Shown here one piece after another: positions 41,657-52,002 of a stretch of DNA of 64,000 nucleotides. The stretch comes from Alliaria petiolata (lineage: Eukaryota; Streptophyta; Magnoliopsida; Brassicales; Brassicaceae). Within the stretch, counting starts at the first letter, position 1; each line of letters starts with the position of its first letter. The DNA is taken from contig JAHZTW010000002.1 in NCBI GenBank assembly GCA_020283515.1, positions 94,115,804 to 94,179,803 on the forward strand, given 5' to 3'. The notes under the pieces were generated by a model, which saw nothing but the letters and a program-made list of their open reading frames with translations, was not told the DNA's origin and made no database searches. The position numbers and the translations under genes are program-made.

Positions 41657-44449
41657 GTCGCCCATTGTGGCAGCTTTTGCAGAAGTTCCAACCAGCTCCT
41701 CTTGCGCAACGAGTTGCATTACTTGCTCGCTAGCATCCAGCATTTTCAAATACCCCACAACATCTTCATCTAGATACTCTGCTTCTGCGGTCGATGTTGT
41801 CAAGGCTCTCTCCAAAGGGCCAGCAGAATTATTCTCTTGGAAGATCTCTTGAGCTAGGTTGGTGAGGGAATCCACATAAAAAGTTTGGCCATCTATCGTT
41901 GGTCTCTTCATCAGCTTATCCATGTCAAAATTCATCACCAGGTCGCCAACATTCAGTGCTATTCTTCCCTTCCTCACATCAATGATTGCTCCAGCTGTGG
42001 CTAGGAAAGGTCTTCCAAGGATGAGGGGGTCCTTGGGTTCATCGCTATACTCCAGAACCACAAAGTCAGTAGGAATCAAGCAATTTCCTACCTTGACAGG
42101 TACATCCTCCAAGACACCTTCAGAGATCCTTATGGAGCGATCTGCTAGGACTAGAGAGATCCTAGTGGGTTGGAAGTCTGTCATATCAAGTCTGGTAGTA
42201 ACTGAAAGAGGCATAAGGTTAACACTTGAACTCAAATCACATAAAGATCTTCCAAACCTTTCTGAAAAGACTGTGCAATCCAAAACAAATCTCCCAGGGT
42301 CTGAAAGTTTTTCTGGAATTCTGTTTTGAATGATAGCACTAACTTGTTCGGATATCAGCATCACTTCCTGTTCAAGATCAAAGTTATTGCTCATCATCCT
42401 CTTCACTTGCCTTCTTATCACAGGACTGGTTTTGATTGCATCTATCAAAGGAATCTCAATAACCAATCTGTCCATGATAGCCTTGCATCTAGCATCGAGT
42501 AGCTCTTGCTTAGACTTCCTCGGTATCAAGGGGTAAGGTATCTTTGGCTTGTACAACTTCTTTTCTGCAGTTTTTGAAGTTACAGGTCGAGTTGCGGATT
42601 TCTGGTTAGGGTGTCGATCGACACCAGCATCTGATGTCGACTTCTTCTGCGTGTCGACCTCCGTGTCGAGCTTGGTCGATTTCGACTCGTGTCGAGTTGA
42701 TTCTCCGAGGATTTCAATTGGTGTCGATCGACACCCTTCATTGGTGTCGATCGACACTGGCTCTGCAGCACGAATCTCATCTTCAAAATCCTCAAGTTCA
42801 TCAATTTCTTCAGCACTTAAACCCCTTTTCTGCACTGTCTGAAGGCGTTTTCCATTCCTTAACTCAATGGCATTAATGTGGCGCTTAGGATTAGCATCAG
42901 TCCTTCCAGGAAGAACTCCTTCTTGCCTATTAACAGCTCCTGCAGTTTGGGCAACTTGAACATCTAACTTCTTCACATGAATGTTCAAACTCTCTATCTT
43001 CCCATTCAAATCTTGGTACAATGAATCCATCTTCCCATTAAAGTCCACTATCATCTTCTGCTGTCCTTCTAGAATCTGCTCTAGCATAGATTTCATCTCA
43101 CTGTCTGCAGATTTTGCTGGTGGATTTTGATAAGAAGAGGAACCATAGCTCCTTGTGAAGTTGTTGTTGTTCTGGTAAGGCTTTTGGTACTCATCTCTCT
43201 GGTATTGAGGTTTTGGAGAATAACCAGAAGTGTTCTGATTTCCTGTGTAGCTACTCCTCTGATTGTTCCCACTGAAGCTTCTGTTCCCTTGCTGATTTCC
43301 ATACCTTTGGCCCTGAAAACCACCTCCAGTGATGTAGTTGACATCTTCCTCTTCATACACTTCATTAGGCTCGAATGTCTCTACTTCATTGGCAAACTGA
43401 ACTTGCTTCTTATTCACCAGAAGGCTGTGTACACTGTCTAACTTGGCCTTAAATTCTGCAATTTGATTCCCACCATTAGCACCAGCTTGTTTCTTCCTCT
43501 CAAAATCAGCATTCTTTGTGCTATTGCTAGATGCCAAATTCTCTATGAGAATGGTGGCATTTTCTGGATACTGGGTGTTGAAATTCCCATTGCTCGCAGC
43601 ATCCAACGCCATCTGGTATCGCCAGTCCACTCCTCTGAAGAAAATCCCAAGTAGTTGTACCTCGCTGAATCCATGATGCGGACAATCCCTCTGGTACGCT
43701 CTAAATCTCAGCCAAGCAGCCTTAAATGCTTCAGTTGGCCCTTGAGAAAATGCAGAAATCTTCATCCTTAGCTCCTCAGACCTTGCATCATCGAAAAAGT
43801 TGCGCAGAAATGCGTTCTTGGTGTCCTCCCAGGTAGTAAGTGATCCTGGTGGCAGCTGCTTCAACCAATATGCTGCATCTCCTCCAAGAGAGTACGGAAA
43901 GAGTTTGCAGAAAAGATAATCGTCAGACACTCCGTTGGCCTTAATGCTAGATGCTAGATCTTCAAACCTCTCTATGTGGTCCATAGGATGCTCATTTGGA
44001 AGACCATGGAAGGGGTGCTGAGATACCAAAGTATAGAACGCAGGCTTCAGCTCAAAATCATGCCTCTGAAAAGGAGGTGGGCGAATCGCAGCTCTGTTTG
44101 CGTAGAACTGATCTGGCCTATTGTAGTCCCCAAGTGTTCTCCCACGTTCATTCGCAGGTGGCACAATTTGCACTGCTTGCTCGACGATTGGAGCACCATT
44201 CTCATCCAACATCTGTCCCTGAGCGTTCCTCCTACGCCCTTCTCCATCAATCAAATTTCCAGCTTCGTCTCGGGTCAAGATTACAGGATTAACCATCTCT
44301 GTTCGCAATGAGTGTCGATCGATACTAGTACTGGTGTCGATCGACGCCTTTGCAATTTTCCGATTTGTCCTTTCTAAACGGCCGAGCTCCTGGTTGTCAA
44401 ATCCCAGTAGTTCCTTCTCCTTGCTGCTTCTGGTACTGCGATTGGGCAT
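41654..44449 (-). CDS. Athila gag and protease
   Basis: 931 codons from ATG 44449. Order: N-terminal region with two palindromes (encoding ASIDT and SIDRH), gag core (about aa 110-310), an Asn/Gln/Tyr-rich stretch, a coiled segment (about 455-500), a linker with more palindrome-encoded repeats (near aa 570-640), and a retroviral-type protease (FGRSLCDLSSSVNLMPLS; ILGRPFLATAGAIIDV). The protease active site usually reads CDLGAS in this family; here the Gly is Ser. The frame ends at TAG 41654-41656, and the same frame then continues as pol. A splice-acceptor-like pyrimidine tract precedes the start in both gag copies. Confidence 0.93.
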   Translation of the reverse strand: MPNRSTRSSKEKELLGFDNQELGRLERTNRKIAKASIDTSTSIDRHSLRTEMVNPVILTRDEAGNLIDGEGRRRNAQGQMLDENGAPIVEQAVQIVPPANERGRTLGDYNRPDQFYANRAAIRPPPFQRHDFELKPAFYTLVSQHPFHGLPNEHPMDHIERFEDLASSIKANGVSDDYLFCKLFPYSLGGDAAYWLKQLPPGSLTTWEDTKNAFLRNFFDDARSEELRMKISAFSQGPTEAFKAAWLRFRAYQRDCPHHGFSEVQLLGIFFRGVDWRYQMALDAASNGNFNTQYPENATILIENLASSNSTKNADFERKKQAGANGGNQIAEFKAKLDSVHSLLVNKKQVQFANEVETFEPNEVYEEEDVNYITGGGFQGQRYGNQQGNRSFSGNNQRSSYTGNQNTSGYSPKPQYQRDEYQKPYQNNNNFTRSYGSSSYQNPPAKSADSEMKSMLEQILEGQQKMIVDFNGKMDSLYQDLNGKIESLNIHVKKLDVQVAQTAGAVNRQEGVLPGRTDANPKRHINAIELRNGKRLQTVQKRGLSAEEIDELEDFEDEIRAAEPVSIDTNEGCRSTPIEILGESTRHESKSTKLDTEVDTQKKSTSDAGVDRHPNQKSATRPVTSKTAEKKLYKPKIPYPLIPRKSKQELLDARCKAIMDRLVIEIPLIDAIKTSPVIRRQVKRMMSNNFDLEQEVMLISEQVSAIIQNRIPEKLSDPGRFVLDCTVFSERFGRSLCDLSSSVNLMPLSVTTRLDMTDFQPTRISLVLADRSIRISEGVLEDVPVKVGNCLIPTDFVVLEYSDEPKDPLILGRPFLATAGAIIDVRKGRIALNVGDLVMNFDMDKLMKRPTIDGQTFYVDSLTNLAQEIFQENNSAGPLERALTTSTAEAEYLDEDVVGYLKMLDASEQVMQLVAQEELVGTSAKAATMGD
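42611..42757. repeat. Palindrome cluster in the gag-protease linker
   Basis: Exact copies at 42611-42624, 42721-42734 and 42744-42757 (last two spaced 23), with half-sites GTGTCGA/GTCGAC between them. Translated as CRSTP, VDRH and SIDT units. Confidence 0.96.
44312..44347. repeat. Palindrome pair in the right gag N-terminus
   Basis: GTGTCGATCGATAC (44312-44325) and GTGTCGATCGACGC (44334-44347), each with one change, spacing 22. Same place in gag as the four-copy cluster of the left element. Confidence 0.95.
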
Positions 44450-44550
44450 GCACCTGAAACCAAAAACAAGAAACTAAGTCGTTAGTAACTAAAAACAAAA
44501 AGAAACCTAGTCAAAATTCTAATACTAGATTCCGTAGGCAGCGTTTTACT

Positions 44551-44568
44551 TCCCCGGCAACGGCGCCA
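44551..44568 (-). other. Primer-binding site, right Athila copy
   Basis: The minus strand reads TGGCGCCGTTGCCGGGGA, identical to the site at 33999-34016 but in opposite orientation. Confidence 0.92.
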
Positions 44569-44574
44569 AAAACT

Positions 44575-45780
44575 TGATAGGGTCAAAGTTTTACCCAAAT
44601 AAATCAATACTGCAAGTGCACAGCAATGCAGTTGAAGTACAAAGGGTTATCGAATCCCAAAGGAAGTATGAGCTACACTACGATTTCTAGATTCAAATTA
44701 TGCTAAGTCGATTTCAGATGAATGTAAAACGAAACAAATAAACTAAAAAGCAGTGAGTGATTGATTTAAGGTTCTTAAAATTCAATGAGACAAAACGCTA
44801 GGCAAGGATGATTCACAGGTTAAATCCGAGAATGCAGAATGTATACTATCAGGGAAATTATTATGAGCCGTCTAGAACTCGAAACACAGATTTAAAACTA
44901 ATCAACTCTCGTCGCAGAAGTTATCTATCCCTAAATTTCAGAATTCCAAATCTCTTTGTAAATCCTATCAATTCAGGCAAGCATTAAAAACAGGTTCGAT
45001 TGTTCACAAAATCCCTAGACCAAATCTCTTTGCGAGTAGGAATTTTGCTCACCTAACACTAGTTCTGGTGATTAACAATGCTCTCGCATCTATTAAACAA
45101 CCTAGGGTTTGATTTCTAGGTGATCAATCAAGAAATCAATATAAGCGCAAATCCAGGTGAAGAACCGATTGATTTTCCCTAACAATATCGCAATTCTACA
45201 AACTCCTCATAAACCCTAAATCACCCTAACCTAACTAGCAGATTACTCAGACATAGAAATTGAAACACAAATCATGGCTGAATAATACTGCATTAAAATA
45301 AAAAGAGTATTGATACAAGGGTTCGAAATCTTCTCTAGAAGAGTGCAGAATTGTCTCCCTCAAAGCTCTGGATCAATCTCCTCTCAAAGTCTCAATGAAA
45401 ATTAGGATAATGGCAAAACAATGCCCTAGAAAACATAAATAATCTCTGAAACACGAAAAGGACTAAGTTGCAACATTAAAAACTTATGGGCCAAAATTGT
45501 AATTCCATAAAGTCTTCAAAACTTCGCGTCTAAATCCGACTTCGCGATCGGTGTCGATCGACACCCTCCTGGTGTCGATCGACACTAGGCCAAAAATATC
45601 ACTCCGAGCTCTCGTATTCAGCACCTTCTCCAAAACACTCTAAAAAGCTCCAAATCCTCCAATTGTGCTCCAAACGTTCCTGATCCTGCAAAGACTCTAA
45701 AAGACTCGAAAAATACAGAAAAGACTCTATAAACAAAGACTATATCATGGTCAAAATCACGGAAAAACCATGATATATCA
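44575..45780 (-). repeat. Right Athila LTR (inverted)
   Basis: About 1206 bp; read on the minus strand it starts TGATATATCATGG and ends CCTATCA. It is homologous to the left LTR and carries the palindrome pair 45551-45585. Confidence 0.85.
45551..45585. repeat. Palindrome pair in the right LTR
   Basis: Exact copies at 45551-45564 and 45572-45585, spacing 21, at the same place in the LTR as 33030-33062. Confidence 0.97.
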
Positions 45781-46587
45781 TGCACTCTGTGATGTGGCTG
45801 CAGACTGAGAAGATGTGGGATTTCTGGTAGCATTGCTATTATACAAATCAAACAACTTCTTCACAACAGAAAGGACTGAAGCCCTAACCGTTTTCATGTC
45901 AGCAGTTTCTTTCCCATAAAAACTTTCAAAACAAAACGTTTCAAACTTCATTTTGTTTCTCGGATCAAAGACACTAGCTATGATCACAAACCTATTGATT
46001 TCCTTCAACCCTTCCCAATACTTATCAAATTTATCTCTCATAGCCATCGCCTTGATCCTCAATGTTAAGTCAGCATTCTTGCTCAAGGAAATCAGATTTC
46101 TTTCAATTGTCACAATCTCATTGTAACACTTGTAGGACCCTACTGAATTGGTAGCTGAAACCACTAAAGTAGCGTTGTAAAAGATGATGAGAAACCTTAC
46201 TAACCTGTCCACGGCTTCCCAATCATCTGTTGTTGGAGGCCCAATCCGTTTTTTTCCAACAACCTTTTCTTGAAAATAATCAGTATACAACCTGTCTTCT
46301 GCTGCCATTCTCTCAAACCCTACCTTAAACCTAATTGCTCTTATTAGCATAAGATATATAGAATTTCATCTGGTTTTGCAATCCAAAGGCAAACTTCCCC
46401 TTGTTACCTTTGCTGATTTAACTCTAAGGTCGAAGGTCTTGATTATGTTAGTAGAAGCTCTCACGTATGTCACACCATTACGGATAGCAGATACACTCTT
46501 ATCAACATCATGCAAACCATCTTTCACCACTAAGTTAATAATGTGAGCCGCACACCGTACCTGCATAAACTCACCTTCTAAGACCAA
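45781..46587 (-). pseudogene. hAT transposase middle part, broken
   Basis: Two open pieces: 46587-46366 with RCAAHIINLVVKDGL, and 46350-45781 with MAAEDRLYTDYF, DWEAVDRLVRFLIIFYNAT, KFDKYWEGLKEINRF and VFDPRNKMKF, the usual middle section of plant hAT transposases. The Trp of the conserved C-x-TRW motif is a stop (TGA) between the pieces. The zinc-finger N-terminus is absent, and the C-terminus continues on the far side of the Athila block. Confidence 0.88.
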
Positions 46588-46751
46588 TGTAAATCATCCC
46601 GGATTTAACCCGAACAGAACCAAACTGAGAACCATATCAAATTATATTGAGAACCGTTCGGGTTTTAGGAATGATTAGGTTCGAACCGAACCTTGATTTT
46701 CGGTTCGGTCCGGATCCGGTTCCCCGGTTCCGGTTCACATGCCCAGGGCGA

Positions 46752-47095
46752 ATCTGAACTTGTAGATTTGGTGGACAATATCGAGAGAGTATCACAAGTT
46801 TGACAATGTTTTCAATCAAGATTGATGAAAAATTTAACAAGATAAGCTAACTCTATAAAACTAGGAATTGACCTCTTCTAGAACAAGAAGACTCAAGTGT
46901 CCGGTAACCGCTCGTTAACTAGAAAACGACCATTTGGGTTTTAAACATCTCAGGGACGACAAGACTTGCAAGAGAAGTAACAGTGAGGAGAGAAACATCA
47001 AAAAGACGAGGATCATCCTCCTAAGAAATTCGATCTTTTGATATTAATGCAGGCTTCACATTTGAGTATGCATACAGGATTCACTAAATGAAATT
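46752..47095. repeat. Segmental duplication block X, copy 2
   Basis: Close match to 30795-31140, starting right at the hAT target duplication and joined on its right to the 3' flank of RLK-C. Confidence 0.85.
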
Positions 47096-47344
47096 CACTC
47101 ATTTAACGCAAGAACTGCTTGAGACCAACTTTTTGCTTTGATAAATTTAATCCAATCGATAACAATCAATTTATTAATTGTCAAAACGTAAGACTCATGG
47201 CTACACGCCAAGAGCTCGTGACAATAGAAAGCGCAAAAGTAAATAAGCCCACAAAGTATAAAAAGCAAAGACAAAGATAAGTTGAGCACATCGACAAGGG
47301 AAACGTGCAAGAGACGAAAGATGCGCTGCATCATTCAACAATCA

Positions 47345-50300
47345 CTACCTCGCCTGAGGAAACATTCCCGAGTCAGAAGTCGACATCGCCGGCTCTGTAA
47401 TACTATTGGCGCCAGAACCACTAACGGCTCTCGCTCTGTTTACACTCTCCTTCAGCTCAGACACTACCTGATTCATCGTCGGTCTATTTCTAGAGCTAGG
47501 AGACGCACAAGCCATTGCTACTTCAGTGATCTTCCATGCCGAACCAGTATCGAACTTCTCTCCTAGCTTTGGATCCACAATGCCTCTGATATCTCCTGTG
47601 GACAGAAGAAACTCGACCCGGTCGGTTATGTGTCTGTGCTCTGCAGTTGTTGTTGAACGTGTAATCACCGGTTGCCCCGTGACAACCTCTAAAAGAACCA
47701 CCCCGAAGCTGTAAACATCACTCTTCTCGCTTAATGTCTGCGTCGAGTGGTACCTTCATTTTGTAAAACAACGCCTCAGAGACCGAAACAGCCAACACCA
47801 GAACATAAACCCATAGTAGTACATACAAGCTTCTTCTTTTTACTTACTCGGGGTCGAGATAACCGATAGTCCCAGCGACCGCGGTTGTAGTAGTCTGGTT
47901 AGTAGTACCATCCAGTGCGACGCTTCTAGATAATCCAAAGTCAGCAATCTTGGACTGTAGCTTCTCATTGATTAGAATATTAGCCGGCTTCACATCTCTT
48001 TGTACAATGGGAGGCTTGCAGCCATTGTGAAGGTACTCAAGCCCTAAAGTTTCAGACAAACACAATAGTGACTTCATTTGATTTTCTCATTTCTTATTGC
48101 GGTATGTGTTTTCGATATCATTTTATCACAAACCTTGTGCTGCGTCTAGTGATATCTGTATCCTCTCTTCCCAGCTCAAGACATGTGATTTTCTCCCTTG
48201 ATCGAGAAAGAAACCGAAAGGCGAGTTTAGTTTCCTCTGGCTAAGACCAGTGACCAAAACTAAGTAGAAGGGAGACTGACCTGACAAATAATCTCCTAAG
48301 GTTCCATTAGCCATAAACTCGTAGATAAGTGCTACCTTCTTACCTTCGTTGCAGTATCCTACTAGAGCGGTGAGGTTCTTGTGATGAACTCTCAGGAGAA
48401 GTTCGACCTGATGATAAACAAGTGGATGCATATTCGTAATTATTACTCCGTAACTCAATTTATAAAGACTAGACCTTTAAAAGTATATAAGAAAACTGAC
48501 CTCTGCTCTGAACTCTTTGTATCCTTGAGCTGATGATTCAGACAGAATCTTGACAGCAACTTGGTCGTCATTTAAGACGCCATGGTACACTTTTCCAAAG
48601 CCTCCCTGTCCAAGAACTCTCTCAAAGTTGTTTGTAACTTTCACAACTTCTGAGTATTTGTAATATCGCTTTGTTGTGTCCAACGGCCCGTTCCTGGCAC
48701 CACCACCTGTAAACATCTCATGAGAAAAGTTTTCTTACAAGTAATCCTATAAATTACAGAACAAGCAAGGATAGTTTCTTGATGTCCTTACCACTTTGAT
48801 GTCTCTTCTTGTAAAGCAAGAACAAAGCTATTGTTATTACAAGACCAAGCACTCCCGCCACAGATGCTACTAATGGAACAATATATTTACTCTTCTTTGT
48901 CTTCAAATCCAGAGTTTGACACGAAGCAGACACGCAGAGGTCCGGATTCCCTCCAACTCTTACAATTAAAATGCAACAGACATTATGAAAAACATAAACC
49001 CAACAGGCCAAAACTTAGATAGAATTGGTTCAACAGCTACAGAGCGCTTAAAAGCCGAAGATAATCATGAACCAACCTCAGTGAAAGCGATCCACTGCTT
49101 GACCTCTCTATTAGTTTCACCGGAAGAGCACCCGTTAGCCTGTTTCCTTCCAAGTTTCTGCAGAAACGTACGTGAAATCAACACAAAGTCTCCAAGTAAT
49201 AGATGTCATTGGTTATGTAATCTACAATTACAGTTAGTAAGACTTACAACTCAGTCAAGTTATGTAGATTTCCGAGTAAATCAGGTACTTTTCCTGTTAA
49301 ACTGTTGTTTGATAAGTCCCTGAAATTAAAATTTTGGTAGCGTCAGTTAAAAGATATCACAGAACTGTGTGCACTAAAGATTCCAGATCAAATCGAAATA
49401 TACAGACAGTTTCTGTATCAATGTGAGGTTATAGAAAGCTGGATCAATCTCGCCAGACAAGCCACTTAAGGATAAATTCCTGCAGATGAAACAACTCTTG
49501 TGAGAACAAGCAAGAGAGAGAGAGAGAGAGAGAGACAGATAACAAAAACATATATAAGCACTTGAAGAAAGGCTTACACGGAAATGATTCTTGGAGACTC
49601 ATTATCAACATAGCTGCAGCTAATATCCCTCCAAGGATAGTTTACAGGTGCACAAGGGTCTCCAAGCCAGTTCTTCTTCACTCCATACTTGGACTTGATT
49701 CTCACAATTGCATCAACTAGAATTCAAACCAAACATGTATAAGTGCAAACGTAAAGACTCTGTGTCTGGAAATGAAACCATCTTGTATATATATATACAT
49801 ACCATCTTGTTGATCAGTAGGTGGCTGAAGAAACTCGTTGACACGATACGTCTCAACAGCGTTGATGATTGGTGGGAGCGAAGAATTAGCAGTTCGTTGG
49901 AGACGAAACTCGTGGCGTGGTCCAGTGACAGGATTCGAATTGTAAAGTGTGTCTGTATACAAGAAGCGAGGGCTAAAGCTATCATACAGGTTAGTTTCAT
50001 CGTTCCAAAACACCGAAAACTCTCTCGTCTCGTTGCTTGGTATCTCTTGGACCTCAGCAAAATGCATGTACACGTAGTACTTCCACGAAGGTATATCTGG
50101 TATCCAGTATATGGTTATGTCCGTGCTTGCATTCAACGGTGACGAAGCAGTGTTCATGATGGCACGAGCAGGCTGGAATCCATTGTTATTATTCGGATCT
50201 ATCGTCAGGTTTGTGCTGAGAACTCTATGATTTGGGAACTTCAGAGGCCTCCATATACGATCGTACACATCATCTTTGTACCTGAGATAACGTAATTCAA

Positions 50301-51070
50301 GACCAGAACAAGATTAGAGAGGGTATATAACAAGAATCATACTAACCTTACAGGACGATCTCCGTTTGCCCCGAGATCCCATCTTCGATTCAGCATAAGA
50401 GAATCATAAGGAGTCTCGTATGTATCATTGTTCAGGAGCCTGAGTTCTAGCACAGACAAGAATGGAGTTCCTCTGTCTTTATCAACCAGACACACATGGA
50501 CCTTGTCCGAACGAAGCGTGTGGATGATCTCTTTGGTAACAACAGAAGTTGCATTGTCTATTGTAACAAAATCCCAGAGATTGACCCCAAGATAGAGATC
50601 GAACTCTGGTGCTTTCCCGAGATTATCGTAGTTGCCGTACATGAAACGTGCTCTGATCAAATACTTGAAGCCTTTGCCCCGGGGAGGCTGAACATCGTAA
50701 CAGTTCCTCTTGCCTTGAGGGAAGCTCCTAACTTTTTGGAACTGCCTCTCAAGAGAAGTCGTCTGAAACTCAGGATCGATGTTATGAACTGTCCCGGACT
50801 CGACATTAGCAGCATCCGAAACGTACTTTATGTCTGTTGTCTCATCGTTATAGCTTGAATCCTCAGGTATACCGCAATCGATACTGACAAAACCTGTAAC
50901 ATAAAGTATAAACGCACACCGATGTATACAGATTTTAAAGCCATTTAAAACGCAGCGCAATATATATATTATACTGACAAAACCTGTGTACCTGACTGGT
51001 CTTGTGCACAAGCAAGAAGAACAACAGCAGCGAAGAAGCTTACGAACGGAAGAAAGTTGTGACGCACCAT
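47345..51070 (-). CDS. RLK-C: malectin-like LRR receptor-like kinase
   Basis: Start ATG 51070 (MVRHNFLPF ... LLACAQDQSG signal peptide); exons 1-2 at 50992-51070 and 50347-50893 (547 nt, as in RLK-B). Ectodomain FVSIDCGIPEDSSYNDE, then GDPCAPVNYPWRDISC, LRR exons, membrane helix IVPLVASVAGVLGLVITIALFLLY, and a kinase with GQGGFGKVYHG, VAVKIL, ADFGLSRS, GTIGYLDPE, ending MFPQAR at 47345. The catalytic loop reads IVQRDVKPAN, as in RLK-B and unlike RLK-A (HRD). It lies next to EBS7, which fits A. thaliana At4g29990 by synteny. Likely role: signalling at the cell surface; ligand unknown. Confidence 0.9.
49513..49534. repeat. (GA)n microsatellite in an RLK-C intron
   Basis: About 11 GA units at the position matching the GA run of RLK-B. 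Confidence 0.93.
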
Positions 51071-52002
51071 TAGTGATGGCAGTTCTTGATTAGTACCACT
51101 TTCTTTATGTAATTTAGTACCATCCTCTTCTGCAATACTTATACATACATACATACATACATACAAAGCTTCTTTTTTTTTCTTCCTCCAAATACTAAAT
51201 AAATGTTTTGGAGTCAAATGAAGCTAGTTGGGGTTTTTTTAAGAGTTTATTTTTGTCAATATATCATACCAACGACTTCTGGTGGTCTTTGCTCATACCA
51301 ACGACTTCTGGTGGTTGATTTTTTAAAGGGTTTCGAACCAAAGAGTCAGCTCTTATGATTAGTTGACCAAGGAAGTTTCAAACTATCATTAAGAAATTAA
51401 CTGAAAGAGAAAGTAAAAAAACAATAATCTTTCTTCTATTCTTTGACATGGATTAGAGAAACAATAGCTTTAGCTGGAAAATATTCTTGAGACTGTTCGA
51501 ACTTGTTGATCTGGTAGATAATTTGGACATATATCGATCGAGAGATCATCACGGACTGTAGAAAAATTAACAAAACACAATCACTCTAGCAAAAGAAGAA
51601 GATTCAAGCCTTGCAAGATAAGCATCAAACGGACAAGTCCTATCAAGACTTATTGTGTTTCCTTCACATTTGATCTGCATACAGAACTCACTAGATCCAA
51701 TAATCCATCCCTAACAAAGGAAAAAAATCACATATTTACCCACATTTGAGCTAGTCTCTTAAGATAATTGGGTTGTTCCTTGTCATCGAGCTAAATTTAG
51801 GTCCATGGCTGAGAACCTTTAGAAAGATGAGGGGTTATTGAGAAATAATCCAAAACCACCGAACCTATCATGTCACGAGAATGGTGACATGGCGTTCTTC
51901 TATTGGAAAGCTGACGCCAAAGTGGAAATCCATCAAAGAAGAAGAATTCGTGCGGAGAGAGAGAAATAGCTTTTACGTAAAGCTTTTGATGATCCTTTGA
52001 GA
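51071..52002. promoter_or_regulatory. Divergent intergenic region between RLK-C and EBS7
   Basis: RLK-C (-) and EBS7-like (+) are transcribed away from each other from this 0.9-kb space. It contains a run of CATA repeats near 51145-51172, the short repeat ACCAACGACTTCTGGTGG (twice, near 51270 and 51298) and the diverged third copy of block X (about 51480-51720). Confidence 0.6.

Larger units (their letters stand above)
32833..45780. mobile_element. Athila-type Gypsy DNA with two inverted 5' ends
   Basis: Both outer edges are LTR starts (TGATATATATGG at 32833 and, on the minus strand, TGATATATCATGG from 45780). Both LTRs face inward and are followed by the same Asp-tRNA-type primer site and by gag. 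The right copy continues on the minus strand through gag-protease, RT-RNase H, integrase and the Athila-specific ORF. The left copy (+) stops within gag at about 35160. No 3' LTR of either is present and no 5-bp target duplication is visible. The structure must come from two insertions plus recombination or deletion, or from an inversion. Confidence 0.85.
31762..46751 (-). mobile_element. Decayed hAT transposon, split by Athila DNA
   Basis: Perfect 12-bp inverted ends, TCGCCCTGGGCA at 31762-31773 and TGCCCAGGGCGA at 46740-46751, are flanked by a perfect 8-bp target duplication ATCTGAAC (31754-31761 and 46752-46759). Both ends carry GGTTC/GGGTC-rich subterminal repeats (31790-31925 and 46610-46740), likely transposase-binding regions. 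Transposase remains lie on the minus strand on both sides of the Athila block (46587-45781 and 32832-32535). The N-terminal half is missing, so it cannot move itself. Flanks are block X, interrupted at TTGAGACTATCTGAAC. Confidence 0.93.

Noticed and set aside
33030..45585. CRISPR-like array from the repeated palindrome
   Set aside because: This is a plant nuclear genome, spacing is about 21 bp in isolated pairs, and units lie within open frames; it is not a CRISPR array.
51530..51545. TCGATCGA near 51535 as a host copy of the palindrome
   Set aside because: Only the central 8 bases match; the GTG...CAC arms are absent.
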